Assembly (NCBI RefSeq): GCF_012034205.1
Contig: NZ_JAATEM010000021.1
Location: forward strand, 1 to 64,000
From: Streptomyces composti
GTDB lineage: Bacteria > Actinomycetota > Actinomycetes > Streptomycetales > Streptomycetaceae
Length of the DNA: 64,000 nucleotides
Direction of reading: 5' to 3'
The notes under the pieces were generated by a model. The model was not told the DNA's origin. It made no database searches and saw nothing but the letters and a program-made list of their open reading frames with translations. This document shows positions 8,381-15,958 of the stretch, one piece after another. Made by a program: the position numbers and the translations under genes. The number at the start of each line of letters is the position of its first letter. The stretch's first letter is position 1.

Positions 8381-8556
8381 CACTTACCTCCGTTGGCCAG
8401 CCAGGTCATGAAGTCGCCGAGGGCCTTCGCGGCTTCCGAGATGCCCTCGAAGCCTATCTGGACGTAGTCCGCCGCCTTCTCCGGATCGGTGATGATCACA
8501 TACAGCACGAAGACCGCGACCAGGTACACGGCGAGCTTCTTAGAGTTCACCGCCAT
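8380..8556 (-). CDS. 58-residue membrane-associated microprotein
   Basis: Starts MAVNSKKLAVYLVAVFVLYV, so a positively charged start is followed at once by one transmembrane helix (about residues 8-22). An amphipathic C-terminal half follows (EKAADYVQIGFEGISEAAKA). The ATG at 8556 is followed by an uninterrupted frame ending at the TGA that overlaps the Dabb gene's ATG. I do not recognise the family. Coupling to the Dabb gene suggests the two products work together at the membrane, which is inference only. Confidence 0.65.
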   Translation of the reverse strand: MAVNSKKLAVYLVAVFVLYVIITDPEKAADYVQIGFEGISEAAKALGDFMTWLANGGK

Positions 8557-8630
8557 CGCGGCCCTCCCCTGTCACAGTCGTCACGGTGATGCGCTGGTGT
8601 CACACGCCCGAACGGGCCCCATGATCGCAC

Positions 8631-8660
8631 GAAGGGCCCCGTCCGACGACGGGGCCCTTC
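8631..8660 (-). terminator. Terminator of tRNA-Ser(CGA)
   Basis: A perfect 13-bp inverted repeat (GAAGGGCCCCGTC and its complement) with a 4-base loop, directly beyond the 3' end of the leftward tRNA gene. Confidence 0.8.
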
Positions 8661-8665
8661 ACAAG

Positions 8666-8750
8666 CGGTAGCGGAGGGATTTGAACCCTCGGTGACTTGC
8701 GCCACACTCGCTTTCGAGGCGAGCTCCTTCGGCCGCTCGGACACGCTACC
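8666..8750 (-). tRNA. tRNA-Ser(CGA)
   Basis: An 85-nt class II tRNA. Its acceptor arms are GGTAGCG and CGCTACC with discriminator G. The anticodon loop CTCGAAA gives anticodon CGA (reads UCG), followed by a long variable arm and a normal T arm (GGGTTCAAATCCC). CCA is not encoded. Confidence 0.95.
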
Positions 8751-8852
8751 GAGGGAGACCTTACAGCACAGTGCGGCGTGGTCCGAAATCGATATGCGTA
8801 CGCACACCGGCGGGAAGCCGGCCGGCGCCTCACGGCCCCCGGGAGGGCCTCC

Positions 8853-9359
8853 TCACCGCCCCCGGGAAGAACCCTCACCGCCCCGGAAGAACTCCGTGAG
8901 CGGCCGGGCGCACTCCTCGGCGAGCACGCCCTCGATCACCTCGGGCCGGTGGTTGAGCCGCCGGTCGCGGACCAGGTCCCAGAGGGAGCCGACCGCGCCG
9001 GCCTTCTCGTCCCGGGCGCCGTAGACCACCCGGTCCACCCGGGCCTGCTGGATCGCGCCCGCGCACATGGTGCACGGCTCCAGCGTGACCACCAGGGTGC
9101 AGCCGGCCAGCCGCCACTCGCCGAGTGCGGCTGCGGCCCGCCGCAGCGCGAGCACCTCGGCGTGCGCCGTGGGGTCGTTGCCGGCCTCCCGCTCGTTGTG
9201 CGCGGAGGCCAGCACGGTGCTGCCGTCCGGGGCCAGCACCACGGCGCCCACGGGCACGTCCCCGCCGCTCACGGCGCGTTCGGCCTCGGCCAGGGCGAGC
9301 CGCATCGCGGGCCGCCAGGGGTCGCGTACCGGGTCCGGCGGCCCTGAGGTGTCCGTCAT
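8853..9359 (-). CDS. tadA: tRNA adenosine(34) deaminase / nucleoside deaminase TadA
   Basis: A 168-residue zinc cytidine-deaminase-fold protein. The zinc ligands and proton shuttle are the H66-A-E68 motif and P95-C96-T-M-C99 motif. The start MTDTSGPPDPVRDPWRPAMRLALAEAERA and the length match bacterial TadA, which deaminates A34 of tRNA-Arg(ACG) to inosine. It follows a gene for the conserved actinobacterial deaminase-associated protein with a 2-base gap. Position next to upp agrees with my memory of the Streptomyces core. Confidence 0.92.
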   Translation of the reverse strand: MTDTSGPPDPVRDPWRPAMRLALAEAERAVSGGDVPVGAVVLAPDGSTVLASAHNEREAGNDPTAHAEVLALRRAAAALGEWRLAGCTLVVTLEPCTMCAGAIQQARVDRVVYGARDEKAGAVGSLWDLVRDRRLNHRPEVIEGVLAEECARPLTEFFRGGEGSSRGR

Positions 9360-9361
9360 GA

Positions 9362-9907
9362 TCAGCGGACGGTCTCCAGGACCTCCGAGGCGCCGAGCGC
9401 CTCGGCGATCGTGTTGACGGCGTCCTCGGTCAGCGTGGCCAGCTCCTTCTCGCTCACGCCCAGGTCCTCCAGGATCTGGGCGTCTCCGACCGGGCCGTGC
9501 GGTACGGACCCGGCGCCCGTGTCGGCGTCGTCGTCGGCGGGCTCGCCGTCCTCCGTTCCGTCGAGGTCGAGGGCGTCCAGGTCGGTGCCGTCGTCCCCGG
9601 GTTCACGGCCGAGCAGCTCGTCGGTGAGCAGAATCTCCCCGTAGCTGCTGCGGGACGCGGCTGCGGCGTCGGAGACGTAGATTCGAGGATCCTCGTCCTC
9701 GCCCTCCACGCGGACGACGCCGAACCAGCCGTCCTCCTGCTCGATCAGCACGAGCACCGTGTCCTCGTCGGGAGAGGCTTCCCGAGCCAGGTCGGCCAGA
9801 TCGGACAGGGTCTCCACATCGTCGAGCTCTGTGTCGCTCGCTTCCCACCCGTCTTCGGTGCGCGCGAGCAGTGCGGCGAAGTACACCGTGACTCTCCCAC
9901 TGGTCAT
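9362..9907 (-). CDS. Conserved acidic protein, deaminase-associated
   Basis: A 181-residue, strongly acidic protein beginning MTSGRVTVYFAALLARTEDG. It has an alpha/beta N-terminal part (TVLVLIEQEDGWFGVVRVEG), a low-complexity Asp/Glu linker at about 105-140 and a helical C-terminus (LGVSEKELATLTEDAVNTIA). Proteins like this are annotated in actinomycetes as tRNA adenosine deaminase-associated protein because of this gene order. A biochemical role has not, to my knowledge, been shown. The coding end is 2 bases from the tadA start, so co-transcription is likely. Confidence 0.82.
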   Translation of the reverse strand: MTSGRVTVYFAALLARTEDGWEASDTELDDVETLSDLADLAREASPDEDTVLVLIEQEDGWFGVVRVEGEDEDPRIYVSDAAAASRSSYGEILLTDELLGREPGDDGTDLDALDLDGTEDGEPADDDADTGAGSVPHGPVGDAQILEDLGVSEKELATLTEDAVNTIAEALGASEVLETVR

Positions 9908-10226
9908 AGGCGTGCCGGTTGGGGATCCTCCCGGCGGAGGTTGCGGGCGGCAAGTGCTCTTACGAGCCCACCCATTCGGAATCGTGGCAGAAACAAAGTC
10001 CCTGAGGGACGTCTTCGGCTCCCTGTGTCCGGCAGTTTTGATCGCATGTCGCGTCGCATGGTGTGTCGTGTGTGCCTGAGCGGGTCCGCGCGGGGCCCGC
10101 CGGCGCACGCGTTGTCGCCACATGCGGATCGTACGCGCGTGCCGTGTCCGCAGGGCCACTTCCGCCAACGCCCGTGTGTTCCCGTAGCTTCCCGGGACTT
10201 CCCGGAACTTTCCCCGGGGGACCGGG
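9908..10226. other. 319-bp intergenic region
   Basis: Lies between two leftward genes and must hold the promoter of the tadA operon. I see no gene, RNA or strong repeat. A GC-rich hairpin-like stretch around 10085-10110 (GTCCGCGCGGGGCCCGCCGG) might end the upstream small gene's transcript. Confidence 0.35.
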
Positions 10227-10439
10227 CTACCAGCGGAAGGTTCGCATCCGCATCGCGTGGCGCAGCCGGGCCGCCTTGGCGCGGCGCGGCTGGACGCGGT
10301 CGCGCAGGGCGCGCGCCTCGGCCAGCTCGCGCAGGAACAGTGCGCGCCGCCGGCGCCGCTCGTCCTCCGTCTCGGACACGCCGGGACCGCGGAGGGCCCC
10401 GGCGGACGGCGGATCGTCTCGGAAGTCCTGTTCAGGCAT
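10227..10439 (-). CDS. Small highly basic conserved protein
   Basis: A 70-residue protein with a short acidic start (MPEQDFRDDPPSAG) and a strongly Arg-rich helical remainder (ETEDERRRRRALFLRELAEA, then AKAARLRHAMRMRTFRW). The charge pattern suggests a nucleic-acid or ribosome-associated peptide, but I know no function. It is divergent from upp, sharing a 138-bp promoter region. Coding potential is supported by strong amino-acid bias unlike the shadow frames. Confidence 0.6.
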   Translation of the reverse strand: MPEQDFRDDPPSAGALRGPGVSETEDERRRRRALFLRELAEARALRDRVQPRRAKAARLRHAMRMRTFRW

Positions 10440-10577
10440 CGGCTCACCACCCCGGTCCGTTCCTCCCACCTTCCCCCCGACGGGCGGTTTGACGCCAGCG
10501 ATCGGGTGACGGGCGGCCCGGCCCCGGTGCGGGCGGGCGGGGACGCCGGGGCAGCCGGGCCCGGCTACTGTGGGGGC

Positions 10578-11213
10578 ATGCGTCTCCACGTCGTCGACCA
10601 CCCCTTGGTCGCCCACAAGCTCACCACGCTGCGCGACCAGCGCACCGACTCCGCGACCTTCCGCCGTCTCGCCGACGAGCTGGTCACCCTGCTCGCCTAT
10701 GAGGCGACGCGCGACGTGCGCACCGAGCAGGTGGACATCCAGACGCCGGTGGAGCGGACCACGGGCGTGAAGCTGTCCCACCCGCGGCCGCTGGTGGTGC
10801 CGATCCTGCGGGCCGGGCTCGGCATGCTGGACGGCATGGTCCGGCTGCTGCCGACCGCCGAGGTGGGCTTCCTCGGCATGATCCGCAACGAGGAGACGCT
10901 GCAGGCCTCCACGTATGCGACGCGGATGCCGGAGGATCTCTCCGGGCGTCAGGTGTATGTGCTGGACCCGATGCTGGCGACCGGGGGCACGCTGGTCGCG
11001 GCGATCCAGGAGCTGATCAAGCGCGGGGCGGACGATGTGACCGCCGTGGTGCTGCTGGCGGCGCCGGAGGGTGTGGAGGTCATGGAGCGGGAGCTGGCGG
11101 GGACGCCGGTGACGGTGGTGACGGCGGCGGTCGACCAGCGGCTCAACGAGCACGGGTACATCGTGCCGGGCCTCGGTGACGCCGGGGACCGCATGTACGG
11201 CGCGGCGGAGTAG
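10578..11213 (+). CDS. upp: Uracil phosphoribosyltransferase
   Basis: A 211-residue enzyme of pyrimidine salvage, making UMP from uracil and PRPP. Family hallmarks are MRLHVVDHPLVAHKLTTLRD at the start, PILRAGLGMLDG, the PRPP-binding loop VYVLDPMLATGGTL, and the uracil-binding end DQRLNEHGYIVPGLGDAGDR. Length is normal for Upp. ATG 10578 is preceded by a G-rich ribosome-binding stretch. It appears monocistronic. Confidence 0.96.
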   Translation: MRLHVVDHPLVAHKLTTLRDQRTDSATFRRLADELVTLLAYEATRDVRTEQVDIQTPVERTTGVKLSHPRPLVVPILRAGLGMLDGMVRLLPTAEVGFLGMIRNEETLQASTYATRMPEDLSGRQVYVLDPMLATGGTLVAAIQELIKRGADDVTAVVLLAAPEGVEVMERELAGTPVTVVTAAVDQRLNEHGYIVPGLGDAGDRMYGAAE

Positions 11214-11350
11214 CAGTCCCCGGGGGAGTCGTGCGCGGCGCGGCGGGGTACCGCCCGCGACCGCCCTCCCCGCTCTCGGACGCCGCCCGAGGGGCATGTC
11301 CTCGCCCCGGGGCGGCACGACCGCCCGCGGGCCACGAGCTCGCGAGCCGC

Positions 11351-11983
11351 TCAGCAGCCCTGCTTCGCCGTGGGGGTCGGGGAGGGCCGGGTGAGAGCGG
11401 TCAGGGCCTTGTCGGCGTCGGCCTTCTCGGCCAGGGCGCGGAACTTGTCGCCGATGATCAGATCGACCTCGGTGCCCTTGCGGGAGGCGTCGGTGCGGCG
11501 CTCGGCGCCGTCGACCTGGGTGGCGAGCACCTGCAGCGAGGTGTCACGGGCCGACGCGGGGCCGAGCAGCACCGCGGTGCCCTTGACCTTCTTGTCGTAC
11601 TCCTTGGTCGCGTTGCCGATCTCGCCGATGACGAAGCCGCGCTTCTTCAGCTCGTCGGCGGTCTTCTTGGCCAGGCCGGAGCGGGTGGTGGCGTTGAGGA
11701 CGTTGACCTTGAACGCGCCGGGCTCCGGCAGCGGGGCCGCGGTGGGCGTGGGGCCGGCCGCGGCGGCGCAGGCGGCCTTGGTGCCGGCGGCGCTCGCGGG
11801 ATTGCCGCCTCCGGTGAAGACGTCGATGAGCTGGAGCGTGCCCCAGCCCGCGCCACCGAGCACGGCCGCACAGGCGATGGTGAGGACGACGAGCCTGCCC
11901 CGCCGGCGCCGTCGCATCCGCGGGTACTTGTCACCCGTGATCCGGTACTGGCCGCCCATGCCGGGGGGAGTCAGCATGCTCAT
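11351..11983 (-). CDS. LytR C-terminal domain membrane protein
   Basis: A 210-residue protein. A short cytoplasmic N-terminus with a run of arginines (RMRRRRRGR) precedes one transmembrane helix (LVVLTIACAAVLGGAGWG). An Ala/Pro linker leads to an external LytR_C domain (FKVNVLNATTRSGLAKKTAD, then RGFVIGEIGN, VLLGPASARDTSLQVLA, VDLIIGDKF). This domain is found in cell-envelope proteins linked to LytR-CpsA-Psr enzymes but has no catalytic core. Envelope role inferred. ATG 11983 chosen from topology. Confidence 0.85.
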   Translation of the reverse strand: MSMLTPPGMGGQYRITGDKYPRMRRRRRGRLVVLTIACAAVLGGAGWGTLQLIDVFTGGGNPASAAGTKAACAAAAGPTPTAAPLPEPGAFKVNVLNATTRSGLAKKTADELKKRGFVIGEIGNATKEYDKKVKGTAVLLGPASARDTSLQVLATQVDGAERRTDASRKGTEVDLIIGDKFRALAEKADADKALTALTRPSPTPTAKQGC

Positions 11984-12087
11984 GAGCGCAGCGTAGTGCG
12001 CTCCGGCGACTCTGCCTACTAGATGATCAATCGACTGGGTGCAGTCCGACCCGAAAGGGGCACTACGTCCCCCGGTGCCGGAGCGGC

Positions 12088-12384
12088 TCAGTCCAGTTCG
12101 AGCACGCGGGCGTGCAGCACCTGACGCTGCTGGAGCGCCGCGCGCACCGCGCGGTGCAGGCCGTCCTCCAGATACAGGTCGCCCTGCCACTTCACGACGT
12201 GTGCGAAGAGGTCGCCGTAGAAGGTCGAGTCCTCCGCGAGGAGGGTCTCGAGGTCGAGTTGTTGCTTTGTCGTCACCAGCTGATCGAGGCGGACCGGGCG
12301 CGGAGCCACGTCCGCCCACTGCCGGGTGCCCTCCCGGCCGTGGTCGGGGTACGGCCGGCCGTTTCCGATGCGCTTGAAGATCAC
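12088..12384 (-). CDS. Small ParB/sulfiredoxin-like conserved protein
   Basis: A 98-residue protein starting MIFKRIGNGRPYPDHGRE. Its C-terminal part (GDLYLEDGLHRAVRAALQQR) has the DG-x-HR pattern of ParB/sulfiredoxin-fold nucleotide-binding domains. I recall relatives annotated as VapB-family antitoxins, but no toxin gene is adjacent, so that label is doubtful. It is divergent from the HerA-like ATPase gene with 105 bases between. Strict amino-acid conservation is my memory of Streptomyces homologues. Function unknown. Confidence 0.7.
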   Translation of the reverse strand: MIFKRIGNGRPYPDHGREGTRQWADVAPRPVRLDQLVTTKQQLDLETLLAEDSTFYGDLFAHVVKWQGDLYLEDGLHRAVRAALQQRQVLHARVLELD

Positions 12385-12489
12385 ACGGAAAGCCTACCGG
12401 TCGAGACGTTCCGGGCGCAGCCATGGCGACGCAGTGCGACGCTGAAAAAGACACCCGAAAGCCGGACGAAACGGGAACAGGTGCCCGAG

Positions 12490-14190
12490 ATGAGCGAGCG
12501 CAAGACCATTCCGCAGGCCACCGCTCCCGAAGGGCCCGGCAGCGCCCCCGCCCTCCCCGAGGATGCCCTGAAGATCGCCGCCGGCTACGCCTTCGCCGGT
12601 CCCGCGCTGGACCTGGGCGCCCTTGTCTGGGACGGGCAGTGCCAGGCGGACGCGCAGATCAGGGTGCCGCTGTCGATGCTCAACCGGCACGGCCTGGTCG
12701 CGGGCGCCACCGGCACCGGCAAGACCAAGACGCTCCAGCTGATCGCCGAACAGCTCTCCGCGCAGGGTGTGCCCGTGTTCCTCGCGGACGTCAAGGGCGA
12801 CCTGTCCGGCATCGCCAGGCCGGGCGAACCGGGGCCGCGGATCGAGGAACGCGCCCGTGACGTGCACCAGGAGTGGACCGCCACCGGCTTCCCCGCCGAG
12901 TTCTACGCCCTCGGCGGCATCGGCCCCGGCATCCCGGTGCGGGCCACCGTCACCAGCTTCGGGCCGCTGCTGCTGTCCAAGGTGCTGCAGCTCAACCAGA
13001 CCCAGGAGCAGTCCCTCCAGCTGATCTTCCACTACGCCGACGGCAAGGGCCTCGAGCTGATCGACCTCAAGGACCTGCGGGCCGTCGTCGCCTTCCTGGC
13101 CTCGGACGAGGGCAAGCAGGAGCTGAAGTCCATCGGCGGTCTGTCCCCGGCGACCGCCGGGGTGATCCTGCGTTCCCTCACGGCCTTCGAGGCGGAGGGC
13201 GCCGCCTCCTTCTTCGGCGAGCCGGAGTTCGACACCGCCGAACTGCTGCGCACCACCGAGGACGGGCGGGGCGTCGTCTCGGTGCTGGAGCTGGCCGCCG
13301 TGCAGGACCGGCCGGTGCTGTTCTCCACCTTCCTGATGTGGCTGCTGGCGGACCTGTTCCACGATCTGCCCGAGGTCGGCGACATCGACCGGCCCAAGCT
13401 GGTCTTCTTCCTCGACGAGGCGCATCTGCTGTTCGACGACGCGTCCAGGGCGTTCCTGGACTCGATCACGCAGACGGTGCGGCTGATTCGCTCGAAAGGG
13501 GTCGGCGTGTTCTTCGTGACGCAGACCCCGAAGGACGTCCCGGCCGAGGTGCTCTCGCAGCTCGGCAACCGGGTGCAGCACGCGCTGCGCGCCTTCACCC
13601 CGGACGACCAGAAGGCGCTGAGGGCCACGGTGAAGACCTTCCCCGACTCCCCGTACGACCTGGAGGAGGTGCTCACCGGCCTCGGCATCGGGGAGGCCGC
13701 GGTGACCGTGCTCAGCGAGCGCGGCGCCCCGACCCCGGTGGCGGTGACCCGGCTGCGGGCGCCGCAGTCCCTGATGGGGCCGGTGCCGGCGGAGGAACTC
13801 GAGCGGGTGGTCCGGGAGTCGCCGGCGTACGAACGCTATGCACAGGCTGTGGACCGCGAGTCGGCGTACGAACGGCTCGCCGCGCGGCAGCAGGGGACGG
13901 GTGCGAAAGGGCCGGACGAGGTGCGCGAGGGAGGGGCGAAGGGCCCCGACGAGGTGCGTGCGGCCGGAGGGAAGGGCCCCGACGAGGTGCGCGGGGAGGC
14001 CGCCGGGGCGGGGAAGAGCGCCGGGCGGCGGGGTGCGCCGCGCGAGAAGCGGGAGGACGGCGGATCGCTGGTGGAGCAGGTCACGGGCAGCGGGGTGTTC
14101 ACCTCGCTCGCCCGGTCGCTGGGCACGCAGATCGGGCGGGAGATCACCCGGTCCGTCTTCGGTACGGCGCGGCGGCGCCGGAGGCGTTAG
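12490..14190 (+). CDS. HerA-like DUF853 ATPase
   Basis: A 566-residue protein of the HerA/FtsK-fold DUF853 family. The Walker A motif GATGTGKT is near residues 72-79, and the Walker B motif LVFFLDEAHLLF has its acidic pair at about 309-310. A sensor segment RSKGVGVFFVTQTPKDVP and the arginine-rich QLGNRVQHALRAFTPDDQKA follow. Residues about 472-504 hold three copies of an 11-residue repeat containing KGPDEVR, and the C-terminus ends in a basic tail (RSVFGTARRRRRR). Family members are bacterial relatives of DNA-pumping ATPases with unclear roles. ATG 12490 is preceded by GAACAGGTG. Confidence 0.88.
   Translation: MSERKTIPQATAPEGPGSAPALPEDALKIAAGYAFAGPALDLGALVWDGQCQADAQIRVPLSMLNRHGLVAGATGTGKTKTLQLIAEQLSAQGVPVFLADVKGDLSGIARPGEPGPRIEERARDVHQEWTATGFPAEFYALGGIGPGIPVRATVTSFGPLLLSKVLQLNQTQEQSLQLIFHYADGKGLELIDLKDLRAVVAFLASDEGKQELKSIGGLSPATAGVILRSLTAFEAEGAASFFGEPEFDTAELLRTTEDGRGVVSVLELAAVQDRPVLFSTFLMWLLADLFHDLPEVGDIDRPKLVFFLDEAHLLFDDASRAFLDSITQTVRLIRSKGVGVFFVTQTPKDVPAEVLSQLGNRVQHALRAFTPDDQKALRATVKTFPDSPYDLEEVLTGLGIGEAAVTVLSERGAPTPVAVTRLRAPQSLMGPVPAEELERVVRESPAYERYAQAVDRESAYERLAARQQGTGAKGPDEVREGGAKGPDEVRAAGGKGPDEVRGEAAGAGKSAGRRGAPREKREDGGSLVEQVTGSGVFTSLARSLGTQIGREITRSVFGTARRRRRR
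13903..14001 (+). repeat. Three 33-bp coding repeats in the HerA-like gene
   Basis: Units at 13903-13935, 13936-13968 and 13969-14001 each encode KGPDEVR plus four linker residues. DNA identity is highest over GGGCCCCGACGAGGTGCG. In-frame unit length means that copy number can change without a frameshift. Confidence 0.85.
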
Positions 14191-14282
14191 CCGGTCTCGG
14201 GCCGGGCGGGTCCGGTAGCCGGCGTCACGTCCTGCGGCGGCGGAGGCGGTGTGGTCCGCCTCCGCCGCGTCATGTGTGCGCG

Positions 14283-14465
14283 TCAGCCGCGGCCCCGGCC
14301 GCGTTCGGGGGCGGTGCGCCGGCGTTCGGAGGCGTCCGCGGCCGGCGGAGCGGTCTTCCGCGCGGGCGCCTTCCTGCGGTCGGGCCGCGGGGGCAGGGGG
14401 GTGCCGTTGCGGGCTGCCTCGGCGCGCAGCAGGGCGCGCATGACGGCGTAGGGGTCTCGTAGCAC
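14283..14465 (-). CDS. Small basic protein of unknown function
   Basis: A 60-residue product starting (M/V)LRDPYAVMRALLRAEAARN, a helical N-terminus, followed by a Pro/Arg/Ala-rich basic tail ending RGRGRG. The GTG start at 14465 has AGGAGA seven bases upstream, which supports translation. It lies in the same orientation as the two genes that follow upstream at 14547-15223. No domain recognised. Confidence 0.5.
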   Translation of the reverse strand: MLRDPYAVMRALLRAEAARNGTPLPPRPDRRKAPARKTAPPAADASERRRTAPERGRGRG

Positions 14466-14546
14466 GGGGTGTCTCCTGTTCCGGTGCGTTCCTCGTTCCG
14501 GTCGGTCGCTGTGCGCGAACCGGCGGGCGGGCGATGCCCGGTCCGG

Positions 14547-14912
14547 TCAGCAGCGCAGGACCACGGAGCGCAGGGCGTCCGGCGGGCGCGGGGGACGATG
14601 CGCCGGGGCCGGCCGGAGGAGGGTGAACGGAAGGCGGTGCGCGGCGAGGGGCGGGAAGGGCTCCGGGCGCGGGGCGGTGGGGTGCGGCCGGGCGGCTCGG
14701 GTGATGGGCCGCTGGGCGGTGTCCTGCGGGTCGAGTCCGGCGGAGGTGCTCTCCGAGCCGCCCGCGCAGCCGCCTCCGGCCACGGCCGGGACGGAGTCCG
14801 CCAGGGCCGGGTACGGGTGGGTGCCCTGCAGGAAGAGGGCGAGCAGGAGCACCAGTGACCGCAGCAGCAGGAGCGCGGGTCGGCGTCCGCCCGCCGGGGC
14901 CGGGCCGCTCAT
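14547..14912 (-). CDS. Small secreted or membrane-anchored protein
   Basis: A 121-residue product with an N-terminal hydrophobic segment (RPALLLLRSLVLLLALFLQG) after a short charged start, ending in an ALA-DS site that resembles signal peptidase cleavage. The rest is rich in Pro, Ala and Arg with two cysteines, one in GGGCAGGSE and one as the very last residue. Its ATG overlaps the TGA of the preceding gene (ATGA), so the pair is probably translated together. I do not recognise a family. Confidence 0.45.
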   Translation of the reverse strand: MSGPAPAGGRRPALLLLRSLVLLLALFLQGTHPYPALADSVPAVAGGGCAGGSESTSAGLDPQDTAQRPITRAARPHPTAPRPEPFPPLAAHRLPFTLLRPAPAHRPPRPPDALRSVVLRC

Positions 14913-15223
14913 CCGGCCGGCGCCGGGACCCGGGCTCCGCGGGCCGGCCGGTGGCCACCGCGGACGCGGGCGGGGGCCAGGGGCCCGTCAGGTCCCCGCG
15001 AACGGTGCGGGCCGTGGGGACCTTGAGAGCCGGGCGAGCTGCGCGGGCCGTACGGGCCGTGCGGGTCGGTCGGCGCGTTCTGGTGCGGGTCGTGCGCGTC
15101 CGGCGGAGCGGGTGAGCCGGGGCTGCGCGGTCCACGCGGTGACGGCTCGTGCGGTCCGGGGCCGTGGCCGTCACGGGGGCCGCGCTCCGGATCCCAGGGA
15201 GAGCCGCTGGGGGGCTCGGTCAT
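14909..15223 (-). CDS. Proline-, histidine- and glycine-rich small protein
   Basis: A 104-residue low-complexity product, MTEPPSGSPWDPERGPRDG onward, with many Pro, Gly, His and Asp residues (for example DAHDPHQNAPTDPHGPYGP). It may be a cytoplasmic disordered protein. The start at 15223 has GGAAG just upstream, and its stop overlaps the next gene's start. Low complexity in a GC-rich genome can be an artefact, so certainty is limited. Confidence 0.4.
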   Translation of the reverse strand: MTEPPSGSPWDPERGPRDGHGPGPHEPSPRGPRSPGSPAPPDAHDPHQNAPTDPHGPYGPRSSPGSQGPHGPHRSRGPDGPLAPARVRGGHRPARGARVPAPAG

Positions 15224-15337
15224 GCTTCCATCTGGGATCCGTGCGGTGCGGAAGGCCACCGGGGGGAGTCCATTGCGGTGGATTCCGGTTCGGCCTGTCT
15301 CCTGGTTCCCGGGGCGACGGTTCTCGGGGCGACGGGG

Positions 15338-15934
15338 CTATGACGTCTTCGCCGCCTTGGCGGCCTTGGCCGCGGCCTTCATCTCCTGCTTGTGGGCGCG
15401 CACCTTGGTCAGGGACTCGGGGCCGGTGATGTCGGCGACCGAGCGGTAGGCGCCGGGTTCGCCGTAGGCGCCGGCGGCCTCGCGCCAGCCCTCGGGCCGG
15501 ACGCCGAGCTGCTTGCCGAGCAGGGCCAGGAAGATCTGGGCCTTCTGCTTGCCGAAGCCGGGCAGGTCCTGCAGCCGTCGGAGCAGTTCCGCGCCGCTGC
15601 CCACGTCCCGCCACACGGCCTCGGCGTCGCCGTCGTAGTGCTCGACGAGGTACCGGCACAGTTGCTGGATGCGGCCGGCCATCGAGCCGGGGTAGCGGTG
15701 CACCGCCGGCTTCTCGGCGAGCAGCGCCGCGAACGCCTCCGGGTCGTACGCGGCGATCTCGTGTGCGTCCAGGTCGTCGGCGCCCATCCGCCGGGCGATG
15801 GTCGCCGGGCCCTTGAACGCCCACTCCATCGGGATCTGCTGGTCCAGCAGCATGCCGGTCAGCGCGGCGAGCGGACTGCGGCCCAGCAGCGCGTCGGCCT
15901 CGGGGTCCTGGGCGAGGTGCAGAGTGACATCCAT
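15338..15934 (-). CDS. HhH-GPD-type DNA glycosylase-like protein
   Basis: A 198-residue protein of the actinobacterial HhH-GPD base-excision group. It opens with LAALTGMLLDQQIPMEWAFK, the helix that packs on DNA in the MutY/Nth superfamily, and contains the helix-hairpin-helix LQDLPGFGKQKAQIFLALLG. The following Gly/Pro region ends in a Lys/Ala-rich tail (AAAKAAKAAKTS). The normal catalytic Asp of the GPD loop is not obvious to me, so enzymatic activity is uncertain. It sits 24 bases after the siderophore-interacting gene and may share its transcript. Confidence 0.82.
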   Translation of the reverse strand: MDVTLHLAQDPEADALLGRSPLAALTGMLLDQQIPMEWAFKGPATIARRMGADDLDAHEIAAYDPEAFAALLAEKPAVHRYPGSMAGRIQQLCRYLVEHYDGDAEAVWRDVGSGAELLRRLQDLPGFGKQKAQIFLALLGKQLGVRPEGWREAAGAYGEPGAYRSVADITGPESLTKVRAHKQEMKAAAKAAKAAKTS

Positions 15935-15958
15935 GCCCCGATGATCGCGCGCCGCGGC

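Noticed and set aside
12088..12384. Toxin-antitoxin system with the small protein as VapB-type antitoxin
   Set aside because: No PIN-domain or other toxin gene lies beside it, and the sequence looks more like a ParB/sulfiredoxin fold than an AbrB-type antitoxin.
12394..15174. A 926-codon open frame antisense to the HerA-like gene
   Set aside because: The product is low-complexity Arg/Pro-rich sequence created by GC-rich codons opposite a real ATPase gene.
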